This document shows, piece by piece, positions 44,526 through 53,527 of a stretch of 64,000 nucleotides of DNA. Origin of the DNA: Mesorhizobium sp. M2A.F.Ca.ET.046.03.2.1 (GTDB lineage: Bacteria > Pseudomonadota > Alphaproteobacteria > Rhizobiales > Rhizobiaceae); NCBI RefSeq assembly GCF_003952425.1, contig NZ_CP034449.1, positions 4,762,001-4,826,000 of the forward strand, in the 5' to 3' direction. Numbering within the stretch: position 1 is the first letter of the stretch; the number at the start of each line of letters is the position of its first letter. The position numbers were made by a program, and so were the translations under genes. The notes beneath the pieces are model-generated. The model had not been told where the DNA came from. It worked only from the letters and a program-made list of their open reading frames with translations, and ran no database searches.

Positions 44526-45350
44526 CTAGCGCAAGCTCTCCAGATCGCGGATGCGCTTGGCGCCGGCGGCTTCCAATTGCCTCGTCACAGCGCCAATCAG
44601 GGTTTCGGCGACGACGAACAGAGCGGCGGACGAATCCCAGGCCGAAGGCACGGCAGTGCGTCCGGCGATCACATGGCGGGCGAAGCGGGCGATCGGCGAC
44701 AGCCATTGGTCGGTAAAGAGGATGATCTGCACGCCGCGGTGATGCGCCTTCTCGGCGAAGCGGACGAGGCTTTCCTGGTAGCGGCGGATGTCGAAGATCA
44801 CCAGGACGTCGCGCTTGCCCATGTCGATCAGGCGGTCGCGCCAGATGCTCTCCTGGCCGGCGAGGTGATAGACATCCGGCTGGATGATGGCGAGATGGGC
44901 GGCCATGTAGCGCGCCAGCGGATCGGTGAAGCGGCCGCCGATGAGGAATGTCTTGCCGCGCCGCTCGGCAAGCCGCGCCGCGATGTCGGCCAGCTGTTTG
45001 TCGGTGAGGTGGCGGAAGGTCTCGCGCAAATTGTCGAGCGTCGCCTCCAGCATCGGCGAGACGGCGCCGCCGGCCGAGCCCGGATTGAGCGTGCGCGAGG
45101 CGGGCGACTGCAATTGCGCGGCCAGCTCATCCTGCAACGCCGACTGGAATTCGGGGTAGTTCTGGAAACCCAGCCTGGCGACGAAACGCAGGATCGTCGG
45201 CGAGGACACGCCGGCCGCGGCCGAGAATTCGGCGACGGTCTTCAGCCCGGTCATAGGATAGTTGGCAATCAGCGTCTGGGCGGCGCGGCGCTCGCCGGCC
45301 GGCATCGCGCCGATGCGGTCGGAGATCAGTTCGGCAATGCTGGAAATCAT
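44526..45350 (-). CDS. MurR/RpiR-family transcriptional regulator
   Basis: 274 residues from ATG 45350 (GGGGG upstream). N-terminal HTH_6 domain (about 1-75, SSIAELISDRIGAMPAGERRAAQ, then SSPTILRFVARLGFQNYPEFQ) and a C-terminal SIS domain (about 110-265) that normally binds a phosphosugar or similar. Divergent from the amidohydrolase gene, with an inverted repeat between, so it probably regulates the amino-alcohol block to the right. Confidence 0.9.
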   Translation of the reverse strand: MISSIAELISDRIGAMPAGERRAAQTLIANYPMTGLKTVAEFSAAAGVSSPTILRFVARLGFQNYPEFQSALQDELAAQLQSPASRTLNPGSAGGAVSPMLEATLDNLRETFRHLTDKQLADIAARLAERRGKTFLIGGRFTDPLARYMAAHLAIIQPDVYHLAGQESIWRDRLIDMGKRDVLVIFDIRRYQESLVRFAEKAHHRGVQIILFTDQWLSPIARFARHVIAGRTAVPSAWDSSAALFVVAETLIGAVTRQLEAAGAKRIRDLESLR

Positions 45351-45398
45351 GGTTTTCCCCCACCCGTTGACCCGTCGCCGCCGTTTTCCCGAATTCGC

Positions 45399-45419
45399 GT
45401 TTGACAAAGCCGGTCAAAC
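45399..45419. promoter_or_regulatory. Candidate RpiR operator
   Basis: Perfect 7-bp inverted repeat GTTTGAC (45399-45405) and GTCAAAC (45413-45419) with a 7-bp spacer, in the divergent promoter region. It overlaps a TTGACA-like -35 element (45401-45406). Confidence 0.55.
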
Positions 45420-45496
45420 TGTATGAAATCATTCACCGGGACGCAATGAGGCAAAATACGTAACATAAGATACAGCGCTCCCGAGGGGACGGCAGT

Positions 45497-46315
45497 ATGG
45501 AGAAAGCATGGCCCGCCAGCCTTGCACCGTCGGAGACCGTAAGGGTGACCAACCCTGGCGGCTCGAGCCCCTTCGTCTTCACCTGCGACCACGCCTCGAA
45601 CTTCCTGCCAGCCGAATTCGGCACGCTGGGGCTGTCCCTTGAAGACCTTTCCCGCCACATCGCCTGGGATCCCGGCGCGCTGCCCGTCGCCAGCCGCATG
45701 GCCGAGGCGCTCGACGCCACTTTGGTCGAGACCCGTGTGTCGCGCCTCGTCATCGACTGCAACCGGCCGCTCGACGCGCCCGACCTCGTGCCGCCGGTCA
45801 GCGAGACGACAGTCATTCCGGGAAATTCCGGCCTGTCCGATAAGCAGCGCGCCGCGCGGGTCGACCTTGCCTGGCGCCCGTTTCATGACGCCATCTCCGG
45901 GATCGTCGACCGGCGGCTGGCGCGTGGACAGGAGACGCGGCTGGTCTCGGTGCACTCCTTCACGCCGGTCTACAAGGGCAAGAGCCGGCCCTGGCATATC
46001 GGCATCATCCATGATGACGACCGCAGGTTGGCGGCGCCGCTGATATCGGCGTTGCAGCGGCTTTCGGGCGTCACCGTCGGCGTCAACGAACCCTATTCGC
46101 CGGCCGACCGCGTCTACTTCACGCTGGAGCGGCATGCGCGCACGCGCGGCCTTGCCTGCGCGATGATCGAAATCCGCAACGACGAAATCGCCGGCGACAC
46201 CGGGCAGCGGAAATGGGCGGATCTGCTCACAGGCATATTCTCGAATCTGGAGCCTGAGGAGGCCAGGGGCTCCCGACAACGCGCAATGGGAAAGTCAGTA
46301 CAGTCGGCCAGTTAA
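45497..46315 (+). CDS. N-formylglutamate amidohydrolase-family protein
   Basis: 272 residues, PF05013-type zinc amidohydrolase fold: FVFTCDHASNFLP (His), RLVIDCNRPLDAPDL (Asp/Arg block), VSVHSFTPVYKGKSRPW and a C-terminal AMIEIRNDE. HutG-type enzymes of this family hydrolyse N-formylglutamate; here no hut genes are nearby, and the neighbours suggest it may cleave another glutamyl or acyl amide. First gene of the block with a permease, a glutamine-synthetase-like ligase, ALDH and alcohol dehydrogenase. Confidence 0.88.
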   Translation: MEKAWPASLAPSETVRVTNPGGSSPFVFTCDHASNFLPAEFGTLGLSLEDLSRHIAWDPGALPVASRMAEALDATLVETRVSRLVIDCNRPLDAPDLVPPVSETTVIPGNSGLSDKQRAARVDLAWRPFHDAISGIVDRRLARGQETRLVSVHSFTPVYKGKSRPWHIGIIHDDDRRLAAPLISALQRLSGVTVGVNEPYSPADRVYFTLERHARTRGLACAMIEIRNDEIAGDTGQRKWADLLTGIFSNLEPEEARGSRQRAMGKSVQSAS

Positions 46316-46334
46316 GAACCAACAGGGGACTAAA

Positions 46335-47897
46335 ATGTCAGCGCAAGACTATACGGAACACGACAAGCACGAGGACTTAAAGGTCCTCCACGGAATGGGC
46401 TATGCCCAAGAATTGTCGCGAAGCATGAGCCGCTTCTCGAACTTCGCGATCTCCTTCTCGATCATCTGCATTCTTTCAGGCGGCATCAACTCCTTCGCCC
46501 AGGCGACGTCTTCGATCGGCGGCGCCGGCGCGGGCATAGGCTGGATCGTCGGCTGCGCCGTTTCCGGGTTCTTCGCCCTTGCCATGGCGCAGATCGCCTC
46601 GGCGTTCCCGACAGCGGGCGGTCTCTATCATTGGGCCTCGATCCTCGGCAACCGGTTCACCGGCTGGCTCACCGCCTGGCTCAACCTGCTCGGCCTGATC
46701 ACCGTGCTAGGCGCCATCAACATCGGCACAGCGTTCTTCTTCACCGGAACATTCGGGAGCTGGTTCGGGATGACCGGAACGCCGGGGGAAATTGTCGGGT
46801 TCGTCGCTTTCATTACCGTGCTGCAGGCTTTGCTCAATCATTTTGGCATCAAGCTGACAGCCCTGCTGACCGATGCTTCCGGCTTCATCATTCTCGGCAC
46901 AACTGCGGTGTTGATCGTGGCCTGCCTGGTGTTTGCCCCGGCGATCGACGTCACCCGGCTTTGGACCTTCACCAACTATTCAGGTGACGCTGGCGGCGGC
47001 GTTTTTCCGCAGACCGACTCTATGAGCTATCTCTTCCTGCTCTGCCTGCTTTTGCCGGTCTACACCATCACGGGATATGATGCTTCGGCACACACATCGG
47101 AAGAGACACTGAAGGCCGCGCACTCGGTTCCGCGGGCGATTGTTTCATCCGTGGTCTGGTCCTCACTGATTGGCTGGGTGATGCTATGCGCCATCGTTCT
47201 GGCGATCCCGGATCTGGCGGCGGGCGCAAAGCAGGGCTGGAACGTCTTTTTCGCCACGATGGACGCGATTCTGCCGGTATGGCTGAAGGAGCTGCTCTAT
47301 CTGGGTATCCTGATCGCGCAGTTTCTGTGCGGTCTCGCCACGGTGACCTCGGCCTCGCGCATGTTGTTCGCCTTCTCTCGCGACGGCGGCATGCCGGTCG
47401 GGTCGGCCGGGCTCGCCAAGGTCAGCCCAGCCTGGCGCACGCCGGTCAACGCGATCTGGACCGCTGCGGTCCTCGAGATCATCTATGTCTTCCTTGCCCA
47501 GTTCATCTCGATTGGCGGCACCAACATCTACACCATCGTCGTCAATTCGACGCTGGTCTTCCTGTTCCTGTCCTTCATCATTCCGATCGTGCTCGGCATG
47601 ATGGCTTTCGGAACTTCGAAGTGGCCGAACCCGGGCCCGTGGAACCTCGGCGGTGGCGTTTTCAAGCTGTTCTGCATTCTGTCGATTATCGGCATGGCGA
47701 TCATCTTCTACATCGCGGTTCAACCGCCAAACGACAAGGTGCTCTACATCACCATCGGCTTCATCATCTTGACCGCCGTGCTCTGGTTCGGCTTCGAGAA
47801 CCGCCGCTTCCAGGGTCCGCCGATCGGTGAGCAGATAGCGGCGCGCCAGGCGGCGATCAAGGCGGCCGAGCAGGCGGTCGGCGAGACCGGCAACTGA
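46335..47897 (+). CDS. APC-family amino acid/choline-type permease
   Basis: 520 residues, about 12 transmembrane helices. The N-terminal pattern LSRSMSRFSNFAISFSIICILSG and the conserved GYDASAHTSEET loop are of the amino acid/choline transporter subfamily of APC (GABA, choline or ethanolamine carriers). The soluble N- and C-terminal tails are short. It starts 19 bp after the amidohydrolase gene and is followed by a strong terminator. Confidence 0.88.
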   Translation: MSAQDYTEHDKHEDLKVLHGMGYAQELSRSMSRFSNFAISFSIICILSGGINSFAQATSSIGGAGAGIGWIVGCAVSGFFALAMAQIASAFPTAGGLYHWASILGNRFTGWLTAWLNLLGLITVLGAINIGTAFFFTGTFGSWFGMTGTPGEIVGFVAFITVLQALLNHFGIKLTALLTDASGFIILGTTAVLIVACLVFAPAIDVTRLWTFTNYSGDAGGGVFPQTDSMSYLFLLCLLLPVYTITGYDASAHTSEETLKAAHSVPRAIVSSVVWSSLIGWVMLCAIVLAIPDLAAGAKQGWNVFFATMDAILPVWLKELLYLGILIAQFLCGLATVTSASRMLFAFSRDGGMPVGSAGLAKVSPAWRTPVNAIWTAAVLEIIYVFLAQFISIGGTNIYTIVVNSTLVFLFLSFIIPIVLGMMAFGTSKWPNPGPWNLGGGVFKLFCILSIIGMAIIFYIAVQPPNDKVLYITIGFIILTAVLWFGFENRRFQGPPIGEQIAARQAAIKAAEQAVGETGN

Positions 47898-47909
47898 CCT
47901 TCGCTTCAT

Positions 47910-47949
47910 GACCATGGCCGGCGCAATGCCGGCCATGGTCTCGTTTTTT
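47910..47949 (+). terminator. Rho-independent terminator after the permease gene
   Basis: Perfect 13-bp stem (47910-47922 with 47928-47940), loop GCAAT, then TCG and six Ts. It lies inside the predicted pathway block, so either the ligase gene has its own promoter in the 35 bp left or some transcription reads through. Confidence 0.92.
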
Positions 47950-47984
47950 CCCTTTCAAATCGACAGCACTGGAGCGCCAAAGGA

Positions 47985-49355
47985 ATGGCCGGGAATTTCT
48001 CGTTCGATCAGTTGAAGAAGGCGGTCTCGAACGGCGAGATCGACACGGTGCTGGCCTGCATCGTCGATATGCAGGGCCGGCTCTCGGGAAAACGCTTCCT
48101 GGCCCAGTATTTCGTCGATTCCGCGCATGGCGAGACGCATGGCTGCAACTATCTGCTCGCCTGCGACATCGATATGGAGCCGGTACCGGGCTACAAGGCG
48201 GCGAGCTGGTCGAAGGGCTATGGCGACTTCGTCATGAAGCCCGACCTGTCGACGCTCCGGCGCATTCCGTGGCTGGAGAAGACGGCGCTGGTTATTTGCG
48301 ATGTGCTCGACCATCACACGCATGAGGATCTTGGGCACTCACCCCGCGCGATCCTCAAGAAACAAGTCAAGCGCCTGCAGGAGCGCGGCTATATCGGCTA
48401 TTTCGCCTCCGAGCTCGAATTGTACCTGTTCAGCGAAACCTACGAGTCGGCCCGCAAGAAGCACTGGCAGGGGCTCGACAGCGCCTCGCCCTATATCGGC
48501 GACTACCAGATCGGCATCACCACCAAGGAAGAAGGCGTCATGCGCCGGCTTCGCAACGAGATGGAGGCGGCCGGCATTCCGATCGAGAACTCCAAGGGCG
48601 AGTGGGGCCCCGGCCAGGAAGAGATCAATGTGCGCTATGCCGAAGCGCTCGACATGGCCGACCGCCACGTCATCCTGAAGAACGGCGCCAAGGAAATCGC
48701 CGATTCCGAAGGCAAGGCCATCTCCTTCATGGCCAAGTACAATTACGGGCTCGCCGGCAATTCCAGCCACATCCACAATTCGCTGTGGAGCGCCGACGGC
48801 AAGACGCCGCTGTTCTTCGACAAGAAGGCCGAGTGGACGCTGTCGAGCCTCGGCCAGCAATGGGCGGCCGGCCAGCTCAAATACGCCAAGGAGTTCACCT
48901 GGTTCCTGGCGCCCTACATCAACTCCTACAAGCGCTTCCAGGCAGGCACCTTCGCGCCGACCAAGATCATGTGGAGCGAGGACAATCGCACCGCAGGCTT
49001 CCGGCTCTGCGGCGAGGGCACCAAGGGCATCCGCATGGAATGCCGCATCGGCGGCGCCGACCTCAATCCTTATCTCGCCTTCGCGGCGCTGATCGCGTCG
49101 GGCCTCGCCGGCATTGACGAGAAGCTGGAACTGCAGAAGCCTTTCGTCGGCGATGCCTACCAGGCCTCGCGACTTCCCGAGATCCCGAAGACGCTGCGCG
49201 ACGCGACCGAGACGCTGGCCAAGTCGAAGATGCTGAAGCAGGCCTTCGGCGAGGAGGTAATCGAGCACTATGTGCACACCGCCCGCTGGGAGCAGTTCGA
49301 ATACGACCGCCGCATCACGGATTGGGAACTGCATCGGGGCTTCGAGCGGTATTAA
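47985..49355 (+). CDS. Glutamine-synthetase-family gamma-glutamyl-amine ligase
   Basis: 456 residues, complete GS fold: beta-grasp about 15-105, catalytic domain after that. ATP/metal motifs: SELELYLF, GPGQEEINVRYAEALDMADRH, NSSHIHNS (GS has a GSGxH variant) and the NRTAGFRLCG/RIGGADLNPYLAFAALIASGLAG ending. The sequence is of the PuuA/GlnT type rather than housekeeping GlnA. Likely attaches glutamate to an amine other than ammonia, with the flanking ALDH and alcohol dehydrogenase processing the product. Confidence 0.85.
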   Translation: MAGNFSFDQLKKAVSNGEIDTVLACIVDMQGRLSGKRFLAQYFVDSAHGETHGCNYLLACDIDMEPVPGYKAASWSKGYGDFVMKPDLSTLRRIPWLEKTALVICDVLDHHTHEDLGHSPRAILKKQVKRLQERGYIGYFASELELYLFSETYESARKKHWQGLDSASPYIGDYQIGITTKEEGVMRRLRNEMEAAGIPIENSKGEWGPGQEEINVRYAEALDMADRHVILKNGAKEIADSEGKAISFMAKYNYGLAGNSSHIHNSLWSADGKTPLFFDKKAEWTLSSLGQQWAAGQLKYAKEFTWFLAPYINSYKRFQAGTFAPTKIMWSEDNRTAGFRLCGEGTKGIRMECRIGGADLNPYLAFAALIASGLAGIDEKLELQKPFVGDAYQASRLPEIPKTLRDATETLAKSKMLKQAFGEEVIEHYVHTARWEQFEYDRRITDWELHRGFERY

Positions 49356-49393
49356 GCTGCCGCGTCAGCGTCGGCACTGCCCATCACCCTTAA

Positions 49394-49495
49394 CCTCTCC
49401 CGTGAGGACGAGGAGAGGGGTAGCGGGCGTCGGAACGCTTCCCTTCTCCCCGTCACTATGCGGGAGAAGGTGCCGGCAAGCGGATGAGGGCAGGC
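49394..49495. repeat. REP-like intergenic repeat with two hairpins
   Basis: First hairpin arms CCTCTCC/GGAGAGG (49394-49400, 49412-49418), second CCTTCTCCCCG/CGGGAGAAGG (49442-49452, 49461-49470), followed by the tract TGCCGGCAAGCGGATGAGG. I recognise this CTTCTCCCCG...CGGGAGAAGGTGCCGGCA pattern as widespread in rhizobial genomes. It fills most of the gap between the ligase and ALDH genes. Confidence 0.75.
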
Positions 49496-49537
49496 CATGC
49501 GCATATCGATTGTTGTAAAACTGCGAGGACTTATAAA

Positions 49538-50926
49538 ATGACCGAAACGGTCAAGCTGAAATCCCCCATCGACGGCTCGATCTATGCCGAGCGGCCGGTC
49601 GCGACCGACCACGCGATCAACGCGGCGGTCGAGCGCGCCAGGGCGGCGCGGGAGAAATGGGCCGAAACGCCGGTCGTCGAGCGCGGCAAATACATGCTGG
49701 CGATGCTCGAGGCGCTGTTCGCCATGACCGACGAGATCGTGCCGGAGATCGCCTGGCAGATGGGGCGGCCGGTGCGCTACGGCGGCGAGTTCGGCGGCGT
49801 CAAGGAACGCACCAACTACATGGTCGAGATCGCTGAACAGGCACTCAAGCCGGTCATGGCCTCCAATCCGAAGGAGGGTTTTCGGCGCTATGTGAAGAAG
49901 GTGCCGCTCGGCGTCGTGCTGGTGATCGCGCCTTGGAACTATCCCTATCTCACCGCCGTCAACACCATCGTGCCGGCGCTGATGGCCGGCAGCGCCGTCA
50001 TCCTCAAGCACGCGGCACAGACGTTGCTCGTCGGCGAACGCTTCCAGCAGGCTTTCGACAGAGCGGGGCTGCCCCTGGGGCTGTTCCAGAACCTCGTCAT
50101 GAACCATGCCCAGACCGAGAAGCTGCTCGGCTCCGGCAAGATCGACCATGTCAACTTCACCGGATCGGTCGGCGGCGGCCGCGCCATCGAGGAGGCGGCG
50201 GCCGGCACCTTCATGACGCTCGGCCTCGAACTCGGCGGCAAGGATCCGGCCTATGTGCTGCCCGACGCCAAGCTGGACCATGCGGTCGCCAATCTTGTCG
50301 ACGGCGCCTTCTACAATTCCGGCCAGTGCTGTTGCGGCATAGAGCGCGTCTATGTGCACGAGAAGGTCTATGACGAGTTCGTCGAAGGTTTCGTCGCCGA
50401 GACGAAGAAGTATGTCGTCGGCAATCCGCTGGAACAGGCGACCACGATGGGCCCGATGGCGCAGGCGCGCTTCGCCGACCTGATCCGCGAGCAGAAGGCC
50501 GAGGCGCTGCGCAAAGGCGCGACCGCACATATCAACATGAGGGTCGAGAACGACAGGGCGGGCTCGCCCTATCTGGCGCCGGAAGTGCTGACAGAAGTCG
50601 ACCACCAGATGAGCGTCATGCGCGAGGAAAGTTTTGGGCCGATCGTCGGCATCATGAAGGTGCGCAACGACGAGGAGGCGATCGCGCTGATGAACGACAG
50701 CCCCTATGGGCTGACCGCGTCGATCTGGACACGCGACACCGAGCGCGCGATCGCCATCGGCGACCGCGTCGAGACCGGCACCGTGTTCATGAACCGCTGT
50801 GACTATCTGGACCCGGCGCTGGTCTGGACCGGCGTCAAGGACACCGGCAAGGGCGCGGCGCTCTCGGCCATCGGTTACGACAATCTGACCCGGCCGAAAT
50901 CCTATCACCTGCGCGAAACGATCTGA
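49538..50926 (+). CDS. NAD(P)-dependent aldehyde dehydrogenase
   Basis: 462 residues from ATG 49538 (GAGGAC upstream). Classic ALDH: cofactor region APWNYPY (131-137), FTGSVGGG, general base E231 in LELGGKDP, catalytic Cys C265 in YNSGQCCCGIER, and KYVVGNPLEQ. The substrate is presumably the aldehyde made by the neighbouring iron-type alcohol dehydrogenase. Preceded by a REP-like repeat and followed after 17 bp by the alcohol dehydrogenase gene. Confidence 0.92.
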   Translation: MTETVKLKSPIDGSIYAERPVATDHAINAAVERARAAREKWAETPVVERGKYMLAMLEALFAMTDEIVPEIAWQMGRPVRYGGEFGGVKERTNYMVEIAEQALKPVMASNPKEGFRRYVKKVPLGVVLVIAPWNYPYLTAVNTIVPALMAGSAVILKHAAQTLLVGERFQQAFDRAGLPLGLFQNLVMNHAQTEKLLGSGKIDHVNFTGSVGGGRAIEEAAAGTFMTLGLELGGKDPAYVLPDAKLDHAVANLVDGAFYNSGQCCCGIERVYVHEKVYDEFVEGFVAETKKYVVGNPLEQATTMGPMAQARFADLIREQKAEALRKGATAHINMRVENDRAGSPYLAPEVLTEVDHQMSVMREESFGPIVGIMKVRNDEEAIALMNDSPYGLTASIWTRDTERAIAIGDRVETGTVFMNRCDYLDPALVWTGVKDTGKGAALSAIGYDNLTRPKSYHLRETI

Positions 50927-50943
50927 CCTTTCGAAAGACAAAA

Positions 50944-52115
50944 ATGTCCAAGCTGATCTCCAAATGGAACTACCCCACCACCGTCCGCTTCGGCGCCGGG
51001 CGCATCAAGGAATTGCCTGATGTGCTCAATGCGACGGGCATCAAGCGGCCGCTCTTCGTCACCGATCCGGGCCTTGCGAAACTGCCCGTCGTCGCCTCGA
51101 CGCTGAAGATCTTCGACGATGCCAAGATCCCATACGGCGTCTTCTCGGAGGTGAGGCCCAACCCGGTGGAGTCCAATCTCACCGCCGGCATCGCGGTGTT
51201 CAAGAAGGGCAAGCATGACGGCGTCATCGCCTTCGGCGGCGGCTCCGCGCTCGACCTCGGCAAGCTCATCGCCTTCCAGGCCGGGCAGACACGGCCCGTT
51301 TGGGATTTCGAGGATATCGGCGACTGGTGGACCCGGGCCAATTCGGACTTGATTGCGCCGATCATCGCGGTGCCGACCACGGCGGGCACGGGGTCCGAGG
51401 TTGGCCGCGCCGGCGTCATTACCAATGAGGAGACCCATACCAAGAAGGTCATCTTCCATCCGAAGCTTCTGCCGGCGATCGTCATTGCCGATCCGGAACT
51501 GTCGGTCGGAATGCCGCCCTTCATCACGGCCGGCACCGGCATGGACGCGCTGGCGCACTGCCTGGAGGCCTATTGCGCGCCGGGCTATCATCCGATGGCC
51601 GACGGCATCGCGGTGGAAGGCATAAGGCTAGTGTTCGAGAACCTGCCGAAGGCTTTCGCCAACGGCAAGGATCTGGTTGCGCGCGCCCATATGATGAGCG
51701 CGGCGGCCATGGGCGCCACCGCTTTCCAGAAGGGGTTGGGGCCATCCATTCGCTGTCGCATCCGATCGGCGCGCTCTACGACACCCATCACGGCATGACC
51801 AACGCGGTGTTCATGCCCTATGTGCTGGCCTTCAACCGCGAGGCGATCGAGGATCGTATCGCACGGCTCGCCGCCTATTGCGGCATCAAGGGCGGCTTCG
51901 ACGGCTTCGCCAAGGCCATCATCAAGCTGCGTAAGGAGCTCAAGGTGCCGCACGCGCTGCCCGGCCTGATCAAGGGGCTCGACATGGACAAGAAGCGCAA
52001 GACCCTGATCGCCGATATGGCGGTGGTCGACCCGACCGCCGGCGGCAACCCCGTGAAGCTCACCAAGAAAGCAGCGCTGACGCTGCTCGAAAATGCCATC
52101 GCCGGCTCCGTCTGA
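50944..52115 (+). pseudogene. Iron-containing alcohol dehydrogenase with a single-base frameshift
   Basis: Family III (Fe-ADH) dehydrogenase: cofactor motif FGGGSALDLGK, PTTAGTGSEV and TGMDALAHCLEAY are in the first frame, which runs out at 51798. At 51738-51741 (TTGGGGCC) one G appears to be missing; in the next frame the protein continues with AIHSLSHPIGALYDTHHGMTNAVFMP to a stop at 52115. The lost part includes two of the metal-ligand histidines, so the truncated product would be inactive. Restored length is about 390 residues, normal for the family. Sequencing error or genuine mutation; the rest is fully conserved. Confidence 0.85.
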
Positions 52116-52359
52116 GAAGCCGGCCTCGATGCCGAGGAGTTGAATAAGGGAACACTCGAGAAAAAGGGAGGAGGGGCAAAATCAAGGCAGCTAACCATTA
52201 GCCGGAAAATTAAGCGCGGGCTAATTGCTACAGTCCGTTAAAAAGAGTTAACTTTTTTCGCTGTGGGGCTCCGGTTTCAAAAAGCCTTCATCTGGCTGTC
52301 ACACGAAAACGATACCCGCATCGCAGGCGCTTAGCGCGCCAGTTCAACGGAGAGAACAC

Positions 52360-53466
52360 ATGTTCAAGTTCATGGGGAAAGTGCTTTCCCTCTCGGCCGC
52401 GGCGCTCTTCGCGTCGACGGTGATTTCGTCCGCCGCTTCGATGGACGATCTCGTCAAGGCCGCGAAGGCGGAAGGCCAGCTCACTGTCATCGCGCTTCCG
52501 CATGACTGGTGCGGCTACGGGGCAGTGATCGACGCTTTCAAGGCTAAGTATCCGGAAATCACCATCAACGAACTCAACCCCGACGCCGGCTCTGGCGACG
52601 AGGTCGAGGCGATCAAGGCCAACAAGGACAACAAGGGCCCACAGGCCCCTGACGTCATCGACGTCGGCCTGTCCTTCGGTCCGACCGCCAAGAAAGACGG
52701 TCTGATTCAAGCTTACAAGGTATCGACCTGGGATTCGATCCCGGACAGCGCCAAGGATGCCGATGGTTTTTGGACGGGCGACTATTACGGCGTGCTGTCG
52801 TTCTTGGTGAACAAGGATCTTGTGAAGGAAGCTCCGGCTGACTGGGCAGACCTGCTGAAGTCAGATTATGCCAACACCGTCGCCCTCGCCGGGGATCCGC
52901 GTGCCTCGAACCAAGCGATCCAGGCGGTCTACGCCGCCGGCCTGTCCGGTGGTGCCGCTGCTGGTGAAGCAGCCGGCACAGCAGGTCTCGACTTCTTCAA
53001 GAAGCTCAATGCCGCTGGCAATTTTGTGCCGGTCATCGGCAAGCCAGCCACGCTGGCCCAAGGTCAGACCCCGATCCTGGTCACCTGGGACTACAACGCG
53101 CTTGCCGGCCGCGACACGCTGAAGGGCAATCCGCCGGTCGACGTCGTTGTGCCTAAGACCGGCGTCGTTGCCGGCGTCTATGTGCAGGCGATCAGCGCTT
53201 ACGCGCCGCATCCGAATGCCGCCAAGCTCTGGCTCGAGTACCTTTACTCCGACGAAGGTCAGATTGGCTGGCTGAAGGGTTACTGCCATCCGATCCGGTT
53301 CAACGACCTCGCCAAGAACGGCAAGCTTCCGGCCGATGTGATGGCCAAGCTGCCGCCGGCCGAAGCCTACGCGTCGGCCGTGTTCCCGACCCTCGACGAG
53401 CAGGGTAAGGCCAAGGAGGCGATCACCAAGAACTGGGACGCCACTGTCGGCGCCAACGTGAAGTAA
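52360..53466 (+). CDS. ABC transporter substrate-binding protein (polyamine/aminoethylphosphonate/iron type)
   Basis: 368 residues with a signal peptide (about 1-26, LSLSAAALFASTVISSAAS). The mature part is a type II periplasmic binding protein of the PotD/AfuA/PhnS group: DDLVKAAKAEGQLTVIALP, then PDVIDVGLSFG, LVNKDLVKEAPADWADLLK and LWLEYLYSDEGQ. Upstream 244 bp holds the promoter. Its permeases and ATPase follow in one operon. The ligand cannot be read from sequence, but an amine or aminophosphonate would fit the neighbouring amino-alcohol block. Confidence 0.9.
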   Translation: MFKFMGKVLSLSAAALFASTVISSAASMDDLVKAAKAEGQLTVIALPHDWCGYGAVIDAFKAKYPEITINELNPDAGSGDEVEAIKANKDNKGPQAPDVIDVGLSFGPTAKKDGLIQAYKVSTWDSIPDSAKDADGFWTGDYYGVLSFLVNKDLVKEAPADWADLLKSDYANTVALAGDPRASNQAIQAVYAAGLSGGAAAGEAAGTAGLDFFKKLNAAGNFVPVIGKPATLAQGQTPILVTWDYNALAGRDTLKGNPPVDVVVPKTGVVAGVYVQAISAYAPHPNAAKLWLEYLYSDEGQIGWLKGYCHPIRFNDLAKNGKLPADVMAKLPPAEAYASAVFPTLDEQGKAKEAITKNWDATVGANVK

Positions 53467-53478
53467 CGGAATGAAATG

Positions 53479-53502
53479 GCCGGGCGGCTCTGGCCGCCCG
53501 GC
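53479..53502 (+). other. Intercistronic hairpin after the binding-protein gene
   Basis: Perfect 10-bp stem GCCGGGCGGC/GCCGCCCGGC with loop TCTG, not followed by a T-run. Such hairpins between a binding-protein gene and its permease genes commonly protect the upstream message and give higher binding-protein expression. Confidence 0.6.
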
Positions 53503-53527
53503 GCTTCTCCCAGACGGTAGCCTGCGC

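Noticed and set aside
52200..52260. Possible promoter TTGCTA-N17-TTAACT before the ABC operon
   Set aside because: Weak match to the -10 consensus and no supporting evidence.
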